NCBI GenBank assembly: GCA_000432015.1
Contig: HF985373.1
Location: 1 to 30,926, forward strand
From: Clostridium sp. CAG:1024
GTDB lineage: Bacteria > Bacillota > Clostridia > Christensenellales > CAG-138
Direction: 5' to 3'
DNA: 30,926 bases
Shown: positions 24,017 to 30,926 of the stretch, one piece after another
Numbering within the stretch: position 1 is the stretch's first letter
How the letters are laid out: every line of letters begins with the position of its first letter
The notes under the pieces: model-generated
The model's database searches: none
Seen by the model: the letters and a program-made list of their open reading frames with translations, nothing else
What the model was told of the DNA's origin: nothing
Translations under genes and position numbers: made by a program

Positions 24017-25504
24017 TTGAAGAAATATTTTTTGATTCTAATGTCATTTTTCGTACTTCTTGCATTGTTCGGATGCGTTCCAACACCTGAGGAGGAGTTT
24101 ATTAAACAAAAGGACAGCAATACTATGCTGGAACAGGCCAAAACAAACGAAAATGGCACAAGGGTTATTGACGTACTTGCTTCTGCGGGAATCAATTCGA
24201 CCGAGAATAACTCGAATGGAAATCTTCCGATAGAAACTTACCAGTATGAAGCAACGGATTCGACCGGATTTGTGCATTTGAAAGTGGATGCAAAGATCGT
24301 TTTGCCGGACGTAGAGTATCTACCCATCGCACGCGTTTCTTCCGTGCCATTTACAGAAGCGGAGGTAGAAGCGTTGTATCGCGCGCTGCAATCCGATACC
24401 GTTACAATTGCAAGCGATGGTCCGCTGTTCAAAGGATTTTGGCAACCCACGTTAGATGACCTTACCAAACAATATCAAAACGGTGTTTATGACGATAAAT
24501 ATGATACCGCAGAAGATGTGATGAAAGCGATGCAAGATGTTATGCAAAAAATGGAAAAGGAGCCGGATAAACCGATTCCGATCAAACCTGATTTTTCTTT
24601 TCAAAAACTTGATGATTACTCTTTAACAGCAGAAATAACAGGAGTACGAGAGGACAGATATGTTTCTAGACTCTCGGTACAAAACAACACTGATGCTGAT
24701 TATATGACAGCATGGGTAGAAGCTGAGTATATCCGTGATATACAACAGTATGGCCTTTTAAATAGATCAATCGAAGCACATTCCATGTCCCGGGGTAGCA
24801 CGATTTCTTCCAGATGGGGAATGCTTTATGAAAACAACATTCCCATAGTTCCCCCGCAGATAGAAGAATCTATTGCGTTTCGCATGGCAGAGCAAGTGAT
24901 CGAAACCGCTGAATTGAGGGATTATGTGTGTACTGGAAAATGTGTTACGCCTTTTTATCAGCATTTGGAAGACATTCGGGACGGTTGCCCGGGAAAGTAT
25001 GAGTTTATTTTTACCCGTAAAGTCAATGGTGCCGCCGAAACATTTATGAATACCGCGATAGCTTGTGGTTCAGAGGAGGAAGCAGTAAGAGCTGAGTGGC
25101 CTTATGAGCGCATCCATATCTATGTGGATGATCAAGGCATTTTTGCCTTCCTGTTCTACGGAAAAAGCAAGGTATCGCAGATCATCAATCCGCAGGCGAC
25201 GATGCTGCCATTTAGCGAGATTCAATCTATCTTTGAAAAGCAGTTTTTGGTTCGATGCGGCGACTATGTTGCGGGTAGAACTGGGGATGGAGAACGGACG
25301 TATGAGATCACAGAGGTTCGGCTTGGTCTGCAGCGCATTTTTGAAAAGGATCGTTTGGTAGACGGACTGTTGGTTCCGACATGGAGTTTTTTCGGGACGT
25401 ATACCGATGAAAAAGGCTTTAAGTATGGCTTGGATGGGCATGATGCATGGTTTACGATCAATGCGGTAGACGGAACGATAATTGATCCATATATAGGGTA
25501 TTAA
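24017..25504 (+). CDS. Lipoprotein C, DUF6034-like
   Basis: A 495-residue lipoprotein starting at TTG 24017, chosen for TAGGAG 8 nt upstream and because it yields a clean signal peptide with lipobox LFGC at C20, followed by VPTPEEEFIKQKDSNTMLEQ. It resembles lipoprotein A: same CxPTPEE start, VVLPDVEYLPIARV-like strand pattern (here KIVLPDVEYLPIARV), late LVPTWSFFGTYTDEKG and the end AVDGTIIDPYIGY. It follows the permease by 14 nt. Function is unknown; a role with the permease in export, sensing or self-protection is inference. Confidence 0.75.
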   Translation: MKKYFLILMSFFVLLALFGCVPTPEEEFIKQKDSNTMLEQAKTNENGTRVIDVLASAGINSTENNSNGNLPIETYQYEATDSTGFVHLKVDAKIVLPDVEYLPIARVSSVPFTEAEVEALYRALQSDTVTIASDGPLFKGFWQPTLDDLTKQYQNGVYDDKYDTAEDVMKAMQDVMQKMEKEPDKPIPIKPDFSFQKLDDYSLTAEITGVREDRYVSRLSVQNNTDADYMTAWVEAEYIRDIQQYGLLNRSIEAHSMSRGSTISSRWGMLYENNIPIVPPQIEESIAFRMAEQVIETAELRDYVCTGKCVTPFYQHLEDIRDGCPGKYEFIFTRKVNGAAETFMNTAIACGSEEEAVRAEWPYERIHIYVDDQGIFAFLFYGKSKVSQIINPQATMLPFSEIQSIFEKQFLVRCGDYVAGRTGDGERTYEITEVRLGLQRIFEKDRLVDGLLVPTWSFFGTYTDEKGFKYGLDGHDAWFTINAVDGTIIDPYIGY

Positions 25505-25632
25505 AGCGCAAAACGCGCTTAGGAAAGGGGGCGTATAACGATTGCAGAGAAATATCTGTAGTCAGAAGAAAAATGCAGTTCGCCGAAAGAGTGATCAAAA
25601 CAAACCAACTGACAACAGAAAGGAGTAAAAAC

Positions 25633-26052
25633 ATGAAGAAATTTGTAGCTATTATTTTGACGCTGATTATAGTTCTCTCGATTGCATCTTTATCTTTTGC
25701 GGATGGCAATATGAATACTCCATATTCGTTAACAAACAAATATGTTTATGGGGGAGCTGGACAAGCAGTCAAAACGAGCCAAATGCGAAGCGAACCGAAT
25801 TCTCTCGATTTCAAAGCCACAAATATCGTATGGCGATCAGGAATGCAGGAGAGCGACAAAAACCCTAAATTCTCAGGACACTATGCCGGAACTTCAACAA
25901 GATGCACCTATATAAAGAACATTGCCGTGAATAAATATCAAAAAGCGACATATACGGGAGGAAGCATCGGCACGATGGTTGATGTTTATATGAGCATTGC
26001 CAGTGCAAACACCACCCATTATATGAGGGTCACCGGATCTGGTGTAATTTAA
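25633..26052 (+). CDS. Small secreted protein, unknown function
   Basis: A 139-residue exported protein. ATG 25633 has AAAGGAG 8 nt upstream. The signal peptide (MKKFVAIILTLIIVLSIASL, cleavage after SFA) is followed by a mature part of about 115 residues, polar, rich in Tyr, Thr, Ser and Asn (VYGGAGQAVKTSQMRSEPN, YTGGSIGTMVDVYMSIAS). No family is recognised. It lies between lipoproteins C and D and ends at a strong hairpin. It may be a structural or effector protein exported for the envelope cluster. Confidence 0.7.
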   Translation: MKKFVAIILTLIIVLSIASLSFADGNMNTPYSLTNKYVYGGAGQAVKTSQMRSEPNSLDFKATNIVWRSGMQESDKNPKFSGHYAGTSTRCTYIKNIAVNKYQKATYTGGSIGTMVDVYMSIASANTTHYMRVTGSGVI

Positions 26053-26063
26053 GTGATGGATGT

Positions 26064-26097
26064 GCAGCAGCACATCCAAGAATGGGTGTGCTGCTGC
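26064..26097. terminator. Perfect 14-bp hairpin without U-run
   Basis: 26064-26077 pairs fully (one G-U) with 26084-26097 around a 6-nt loop. A smaller alternative hairpin (GATGTGC/GCACATC) overlaps the left arm. No T-run follows on either strand, so it may be an mRNA 3'-stabilising, processing or regulatory hairpin rather than a simple terminator. Confidence 0.5.
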
Positions 26098-26147
26098 AAT
26101 GATAGATCTTAACGCTCGTCATTAAAGAGGATGGTGGAAAAACGATT

Positions 26148-27389
26148 ATGGATTACAAAAAAAGATTGATACGCATAGGAAGCATTCTGTTTTTTGTTGT
26201 TTTTATAGGAATTGCGTGCAAAAGAGATATTGTTAAAGTAGACATCACTGATGCGTTTGAACGGGCGGAAATATCATCTGAAGGGCTGCTTTTTCATGCA
26301 AATACCCGTCAAAAACAGTTTTCGGATGATGAAATACAGAGTATGATTTATACCGTATCCGGGGATGCTCCGCAGTTATATAAAGCTTATGAAATAGGCA
26401 AAGATGAATGGCAACGGATCATTAATGAAGCGCGGAGAGGAGAATCTTTTGAAGCTTCCGTGGATGCATTGCAGGAAAAAGTAAACGCAACAGCAAAAGA
26501 AAAGAGTACAGTTTTTCCTACCGTTCTTTCAGATATTGCTGTTGGAATGATGAAAGAGGTTTATTTCTATAACAACGGGAATATTTCCGCTTGTACTTTT
26601 ATTCGAGGCGGGGATATGTTTGCCTATTTTCGTGATATGAACATGAATGTTTTGGGAGAGGGGCTGTGTCAAAACGGTGTTCAAAATGAAACGCAGGGTA
26701 ATGCTTATGATTATGAGCATTGGCTCCTTCCGGGCGAACCGGATATTTCTAGAGAGGATGCACTCCATACTGCACAGCATTATTTGGCGGAATTGGGAGC
26801 AGACCTTGATTTGTTTTTTGTAGAACCATGTACTGTTTTAAATTATGGACTTATTAAAAGTGTCGGATGGAAATTCGTTTTTACAAGAGAGATAGATGGT
26901 TTAAAGTCGCACTTTCGCGACGGTCAATGGTGTACCGTTGAACCAAACGCTTTGCCTATAGTTGGCGCTCCGTGGGAACAGGAAGTTTGCATTATCACAA
27001 TAGATGGGGAAGGACTTTGCCAAATATGGTGGCAAGGTGCAACAGAAATAATATCTGTTGAAAAGACATCAACAAAAATAGTTCCTTTCAACACTATTCG
27101 ACAAGATTTAGACGATTGGTTGTGGAAAGTGTATGTAGATAAAGATCATGTTGAACAAACGATGGAAGTGCAAATTACAAATGTTCAATTGGGTATTGCT
27201 ATGATTGCAGTCGATACTGAATATAAGGAAGGACAGTATATTCCCTGTTGGTACATTGATTTCAAAATACGATGGAATTACGGGAATGGTAGCAGCAGTT
27301 GGGAAGATGAGCAAATCATTTTTAGTGCATTTGATGGGAGTTATATAGAACCCCGCATTAAAGATGAAAAGCTAAAAGAACTTTTATAA
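26148..27389 (+). CDS. Lipoprotein D, divergent member
   Basis: A 413-residue exported protein with an N-terminal hydrophobic segment ending GIAC (lipidated C24), then KRDIVKVDITDAFERAE. It lacks the CxxTPE start of A-C but keeps the overall layout: a helix-rich first half, a late YIPCWYIDFKI block and an end FDGSYIEPRI, so it is a diverged relative. The ribosome site is weak (GGTGG about 10 nt upstream of ATG 26148). It precedes the permease pair and ATPase and is the likely lipoprotein partner of that transporter. Base composition is AT-rich up to its end and then changes abruptly. Confidence 0.7.
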   Translation: MDYKKRLIRIGSILFFVVFIGIACKRDIVKVDITDAFERAEISSEGLLFHANTRQKQFSDDEIQSMIYTVSGDAPQLYKAYEIGKDEWQRIINEARRGESFEASVDALQEKVNATAKEKSTVFPTVLSDIAVGMMKEVYFYNNGNISACTFIRGGDMFAYFRDMNMNVLGEGLCQNGVQNETQGNAYDYEHWLLPGEPDISREDALHTAQHYLAELGADLDLFFVEPCTVLNYGLIKSVGWKFVFTREIDGLKSHFRDGQWCTVEPNALPIVGAPWEQEVCIITIDGEGLCQIWWQGATEIISVEKTSTKIVPFNTIRQDLDDWLWKVYVDKDHVEQTMEVQITNVQLGIAMIAVDTEYKEGQYIPCWYIDFKIRWNYGNGSSSWEDEQIIFSAFDGSYIEPRIKDEKLKELL

Positions 27390-27524
27390 TCGGGATGGAA
27401 AAGGAAAAGTCTGCCGATGATTATAAATCGGCAACAGCGTTCCAAGCGGAATCCGATACGACACAGGAGGGGGAAGCCGGAATGAAACGGATCGCGCTTG
27501 GCATCCCGGTGAAAGGAAATGGAA

Positions 27525-28262
27525 ATGAGACAGATTTTCGGAGACATAAAGCGAGCAGTATTCGGACGGTCATTTCTGATCGCATTCTTGGGCATGATAC
27601 TGTGCCTTATGATCGGCGCATTTTCGGATGCGCTTTCCGTGTTCCGCATGGAGGAGGTCCGTGTGATGTACGGCTACCACCGAGAGTTACTGCTGAAAAC
27701 GCTTTCGAGCGACATCATCCTGTTCGCGGTGCCGATTCTTGCCGCGATTCCCTACACGACCGCGTTTACCGACGATGTGAAGTCCGGGTACTTAAAGCCA
27801 TACCTCACGCGGACAAGCGTTTCGCGCTATATCCTCGGCAAGGGGATTGGTTCGGCAGTCTCCGGCGGACTTGCGCTGATATTCGGTATCGTAACCGCGC
27901 TCGGGATCTTCTTTCTCGTTTTTTCGCCGTTTGAGGTCTACGGCGAATACGCGGTCAAATCGCTGCTCCCGGATATCGTTCTCCGGCTGTTCCTGTTCTT
28001 CTTTGCTGGCGCGCTGTGGGCAAGCGTTGGGCTTTTGGCGTCGTCGCTCACGCAGAACGTGTACCTCGCGTGCGCTGCGCCGTTCATTTTCTATTACGTT
28101 CTAATCATTCTGCAAGAGCGATATTTCCGCACGACGTTCATGCTGAATCCGAAGAACTATCTCACCATGCAGGGCGCGTGGCCCTTGGAGGGCAAGAGCG
28201 CGGCTTTAACACTTCTCATGCTTGTGCTGATTTTGCAGCTTGTGTTCTATATGACTGCGTAG
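27525..28262 (+). CDS. ABC-2 type permease 1, GC-rich paralogue
   Basis: A 245-residue membrane protein with about six hydrophobic segments. ATG 27525 is preferred over 27519 because AAAGGA (27512-27517) is then 7 nt upstream. It shares long motifs with 23286 (PFIFYYVLIILQERY, FMLNPKNYLTMQGAWPLEG) but is GC-rich. It should form the transporter with the following permease and the ATPase at 29295. The gene ends in TAG (28260-28262), and the same frame then stays open through the whole next permease. Confidence 0.82.
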   Translation: MRQIFGDIKRAVFGRSFLIAFLGMILCLMIGAFSDALSVFRMEEVRVMYGYHRELLLKTLSSDIILFAVPILAAIPYTTAFTDDVKSGYLKPYLTRTSVSRYILGKGIGSAVSGGLALIFGIVTALGIFFLVFSPFEVYGEYAVKSLLPDIVLRLFLFFFAGALWASVGLLASSLTQNVYLACAAPFIFYYVLIILQERYFRTTFMLNPKNYLTMQGAWPLEGKSAALTLLMLVLILQLVFYMTA

Positions 28263-28412
28263 ACCGAACTCCGCGACGGTAAGCGGCAGAAGAAACATTA
28301 CTTTGCGCAGGACCTTTCGCAAAAACGGCTGATAAAGCGCATCGAGTGTGCCAAGCCGAAAAAGGGAAAGAAGATTCCGGGACTCTATGGGGTTTCTCAG
28401 GTCGGCGCGGTC

Positions 28413-29282
28413 GTGCGGTACAATTTCCGCATGTGGCGCGGCAATGTGCGCATCGTTCTCACGTTCGCACTCGCGTTTATTCTGTGCTTCCTGCTTTCGG
28501 ACAAGGCGGCGTCGTTTGCGTATGATATGAATACGGCAATGCAGGCGTTTGAGCCGTTTGTGTGGACGTTCGGGGACGCAAATTCCGTGCTGCTCATTTC
28601 GCTGCTGCTCGTTCTGCTGTTTGCGGACATTCCGTTTCTGGGTTCGGGCGTACCGTACTATCTGGTGCGCATGAAGCGCAGCACATGGGCGTGGGGGCAG
28701 TTGATCTATCTGATTCTTGCCACACTTATCTATATGGTTTTCATCCTGGCTGCAACGACGCTGATCTGTATGCAGAACAGTTTTATCGGCAATATGTGGT
28801 CGGAAACAGCGGCGATCCTCGGCTATTCCGGTGCAGGCAAGGCGGTCGCGCTGCCGGCGCTTGTCAAAACGCTTGAGATGTCGCGTCCGTTCCAATGCGC
28901 TGCGACGATTTTCCTCCTGATGCTGCTGTACACGCTCGTGCTCGCGCTGCTGATGCTGTTGATGAAACTCCTTCGCGGCAAGAGCGCGGGCGTGGTCGCG
29001 GCGTTCGGCTTCTCGCTTTACGGACTTCTCCTAAATCCGGAACTCATCAAGCAGATGTTCAACCTTCCGGACGAGTTGATGTATAAGGCAAACGTCGCGG
29101 TCGGCTGGCTCTCGCCGCTCAATCAAGCGACCTATTATATGCACAACTTCGGCTATGATCTTTTACCCCGGCTCTGGCAGACTTACGCGATCTTCGGCGG
29201 GCTGATTGCGCTGTTGATGGGGGGCATTCTGCTCGCTATCCGCCGCTATAACTTCATGTTCCTCGGTACGGAACAGTCATAA
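28413..29282 (+). CDS. ABC-2 type permease 2, true start uncertain
   Basis: The GTG at 28413 gives 289 residues with about six membrane helices (IVLTFALAFILCFLLSD; LLLVLLFADIPFLG; LIYLILATLIYMVFILAA). The frame is open upstream to the previous stop at 28262 and reads TELRDGKRQKKHYFAQDLSQ, then a basic segment ending KKIPGLYGVSQVGAVVRYNF. This is a plausible cytoplasmic N-terminus of about 50 residues, but no ATG or GTG is found before 28413, and 28413 has no ribosome site. Either the start codon was lost (a one-base change in GCGTAGACC could recreate an overlapping GTG start) or the protein is made by readthrough of TAG. Partner of 27525 and of the ATPase at 29295. Confidence 0.72.
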   Translation: MRYNFRMWRGNVRIVLTFALAFILCFLLSDKAASFAYDMNTAMQAFEPFVWTFGDANSVLLISLLLVLLFADIPFLGSGVPYYLVRMKRSTWAWGQLIYLILATLIYMVFILAATTLICMQNSFIGNMWSETAAILGYSGAGKAVALPALVKTLEMSRPFQCAATIFLLMLLYTLVLALLMLLMKLLRGKSAGVVAAFGFSLYGLLLNPELIKQMFNLPDELMYKANVAVGWLSPLNQATYYMHNFGYDLLPRLWQTYAIFGGLIALLMGGILLAIRRYNFMFLGTEQS

Positions 29283-29294
29283 AGGAGACTATCT

Positions 29295-29939
29295 ATGACA
29301 AATGCAATCGAAATACACAATTTGGTCAAGATGTTTGGTCAGGATACTGTATTGAAAGGTATTACCCGAGATTTTGAACGTGGGAAGATCCACGGTATAG
29401 TCGGAAACAACGGATCGGGGAAAACCGTCATGTTTAAGTGTATCTGTGGCTTTCTGCAGCCAACATCGGGAAGGGTCATCGTAGACGGGAAGGAAATCGG
29501 ATGGGATGTAGACTTTCCAACCGATATTGGTATCATCATTGAATCTCCCGGTTTTCTACCGCAATTGTCAGGGCTTAAGAACCTTGAGATTCTTGCAGGA
29601 TTGCGTAAAAAGATTGGGCTCAGACAAGTTGCGGATACCATCCGCCGCGTTGGGCTGGATCCGCTTTCGCCAAAACCCGTCGGCAAGTACTCGCTCGGCA
29701 TGCGGCAGCGCTTAGGCATAGCACAAGCGATTATGGAAGAACCGAGCTTGCTAATCTTGGATGAGCCGATGAACGGGCTGGATAAGCATGGCGTTGCCGA
29801 AATGCGTGCGTTGTTTAAGTCTCTTGCAACGGATGGGCGTACGATTCTTCTTGCTAGCCATAACATTCAGGATATCGAGGAACTGTGTGATACGGTTTGT
29901 GAGATGGATGCAGGCGAAATGACAATGATCAAAACATAA
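29295..29939 (+). CDS. ABC transporter ATP-binding protein
   Basis: A 214-residue ABC ATPase with Walker A GNNGSGKT (37-44), signature YSLGMRQRL (132-140), Walker B LLILDEP (152-158) and the H-loop histidine in LLASHN (185-190). The Q-loop position reads ESPGF where Gln is usual, as in many ABC-2-type exporters of peptides or antibiotics. ATG 29295 has AAAGGAG 7 nt upstream; the stop of permease 2 is 12 nt before, so the three genes form an operon. It powers the ABC-2 permeases; the substrate is unknown. It is short, as the C-terminal extension seen in drug exporters is absent. Confidence 0.9.
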   Translation: MTNAIEIHNLVKMFGQDTVLKGITRDFERGKIHGIVGNNGSGKTVMFKCICGFLQPTSGRVIVDGKEIGWDVDFPTDIGIIIESPGFLPQLSGLKNLEILAGLRKKIGLRQVADTIRRVGLDPLSPKPVGKYSLGMRQRLGIAQAIMEEPSLLILDEPMNGLDKHGVAEMRALFKSLATDGRTILLASHNIQDIEELCDTVCEMDAGEMTMIKT

Positions 29940-29942
29940 AAG

Positions 29943-30012
29943 GCAAAAGAAAAAGTCCCCGTAAACAATGAGCCGGGAAGCCCAATCACAAAGTGATGGC
30001 GTTTGCAGGGAC
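29943..30012 (-). ncRNA. Small RNA (about 70 nt), copy 2 of the structured element
   Basis: On the minus strand a promoter (30046-30019) places transcription start at about 30012, exactly the base of a 12-position stem (30001-30012 with 29955-29966, 11 paired). An inner 5-bp hairpin (29985-29989 with 29993-29997) sits inside, and the outer stem is followed by TTTTTCTTTTG. Start, fold and terminator together define a compact RNA gene. The outer stem, conserved internal segment and inner hairpin match 19152-19210. The family is not recognised; similarity to antitoxin RNAs of small type I toxins is possible. Confidence 0.65.
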
Positions 30013-30018
30013 AAGATT

Positions 30019-30046
30019 AGTATAACAAAACCCGGCGATAAGTCAA
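30019..30046 (-). promoter_or_regulatory. Promoter of the small RNA
   Basis: Read on the minus strand: TTGACT (30046-30041), 16 nt, TATACT (30024-30019) with an upstream TG giving an extended -10. It faces away from the gene at 30059. Confidence 0.65.
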
Positions 30047-30058
30047 GCGAGGGAACGA

Positions 30059-30867
30059 ATGTTAAACGGAACACGCATGCGAAGAAAGAAAAACAATAGG
30101 CGGACATATTGGTGGATCATTGGTACAGTTGCTGTAGCCTGTGTTGCGCTTTGTTCCAAAACTGCTTATGCAAACAATGGCGACTCTGCACCTGAAGGTG
30201 AGGGAATTGTAGTCATTACAACCGCAGAGCCAACGCAGACACCGAAACCTGCAGCGGCAGATCTGATTATCGACAGCAACAATCTTTACGAAGGGATGGC
30301 ACGTACCTATCGGCAAGGATACTCGCCGAGCATGGAAAATGGTGTTGTTTCTATTGTCTTGCCTTTGATTGCGACCAATCCGCTTGCTAATGACACGCTG
30401 ATGGCAGGTATGAATCTTGGTAGTGTTAGCGGATCTCCGTTTGTATACGGCAGTTACCAACAGCGGGTCGCTCTCAGTACGCAGAAGATTAACAATGGAA
30501 AAGATACCATTGCGGCATATTACATCCGCTTCGATGTTGCCCTGAATGATCAAAGGAAAAATGGCGTTTATCCTGTTGAAATTGATGTTACAGCCAATGA
30601 TCTAGCCGGGAATACGATTAAAAAGACTTTCTCTGTATATGTAACCATTGGAGATGAGAAAGCAACACCGCAACCAACAGATCCACCTCAACAAAGTTCA
30701 GGAAGCAGTGGGCCAACCGCTTCAAAACCTGTGCTCATGGTTACAACCTGTACAACAAGCGCGCAAACAATTGCTGCAAACGATAGCTTTACTACAGATA
30801 TCATAATAGAAACTTACCGCTATCGAACCGCTTCCAAAACCCTGTAATTACGCTGTTTTCAGAGTAG
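30059..30867 (+). pseudogene. Secreted repeat protein, 3' frameshifted
   Basis: The frame 30059-30847 encodes a basic N-terminus, a membrane/signal segment (WWIIGTVAVACVALCS, cleavage probably after AYA), a Thr/Pro/Gln-rich linker and a beta-rich domain (residues about 75-200) ending in KTFSVYVTIGDE, then a second linker and the start of another domain (PVLMVTTCTTSAQTIAANDS). This last domain reads FTTDIII and then turns to unrelated sequence ending at 30847, while the neighbouring frame carries on sensibly as RNLPLSNRFQNPVITLFSE and stops at 30867. A one-base loss near 30805 explains this. The family resembles large secreted proteins with CARDB-like repeats; most of the 3' part appears to be missing. 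The start at 30059 has GAGGG upstream. Confidence 0.65.
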
Positions 30868-30926
30868 TTAGAAGTGGATAAATGTCGAGAAATGTTGGTA
30901 ATTCGGGTAGCGCCGAAAATTTTGTG

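Noticed and set aside
25504..25520. Small hairpin AAGCGC/GCGCTT after lipoprotein C as terminator
   Set aside because: Only six pairs and no U-run follow; not enough to call.
27395..27934. Open frame starting MEKEKSADDYKSATAFQ just after lipoprotein D
   Set aside because: It runs out of frame through the strongly supported permease at 27525, has no clear ribosome site, and its later part is unlike any protein. At most the first 40 codons may be an old remnant; a 7-bp hairpin lies at 27412-27433.
1..30926. CRISPR array, tRNA or rRNA genes
   Set aside because: I found no set of regularly spaced short repeats, and no tRNA or rRNA signature was noticed in the intergenic regions.

Overview
The window looks like chromosomal DNA of a gut-type, low-to-medium GC anaerobe of the class Clostridia. 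The evidence is a cotJC spore-coat/manganese-catalase remnant, Clostridia-type hydratase (aconitase) and isocitrate dehydrogenase genes, strong GGAGG-type ribosome sites, and integrative-conjugative-element (ICE) genes typical of Clostridia. Species cannot be told from the sequence. Base composition changes sharply several times, so the window is a mosaic.

Layout. (1) 1-5315, GC-rich core: a 5'-cut aconitase-family hydratase, isocitrate dehydrogenase (together citrate to 2-oxoglutarate), a decayed minus-strand gene, an HSL-family esterase and the 3' part of cotJC. (2) 5316-7865, AT-rich insert: a RloA/RloB (AbiL-like) phage-defence pair with its own promoter/operator, then a third gene cut after about 12 codons. 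A 25-nt sequence matching at 23 positions sits exactly where cotJC is broken and again where the third gene is broken. These look like the ends of two related inserted elements. (3) 7866-16670, a degraded ICE fragment: parA (frameshifted), parB, a Fic gene, a SpaA-type adhesin lacking its 5' part, a sortase, a VbhA-like antitoxin with its Fic toxin, and an ArdC-like antirestriction protein. No integrase, relaxase or conjugation pore is present.

(4) 16718-30926, a cell-envelope cluster: an ECF-like sigma factor and membrane anti-sigma factor, small secreted proteins, a peptidoglycan-binding protein (plus a decayed copy), four related lipoproteins resembling DUF6034, three ABC-2 permease genes, one ABC ATPase and a decaying secreted protein. 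Two of the permeases are paralogues of very different base composition. The divergent genes at 18953(-) and 19132(+) share an 18/21-nt promoter-like motif at similar distance from their starts. This makes them candidate targets of the neighbouring sigma factor.

(5) The least explained item is a 58-59 nt structured RNA element present twice (19152-19210 and 29955-30012), with compensatory changes in its inner hairpin. The second copy carries a near-consensus minus-strand promoter placed so that transcription would begin at the base of the stem, and it ends in a U-tract: a likely small RNA of about 70 nt. The first copy overlaps a 9-codon reading frame with a very strong ribosome site and could be a leader/attenuator or a collapsed toxin-antitoxin locus.

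A working model for region 4 is an envelope-signal-regulated set of lipoproteins with ABC-2 exporters, perhaps for export of or immunity to the small secreted proteins. That is inference; no substrate is visible.
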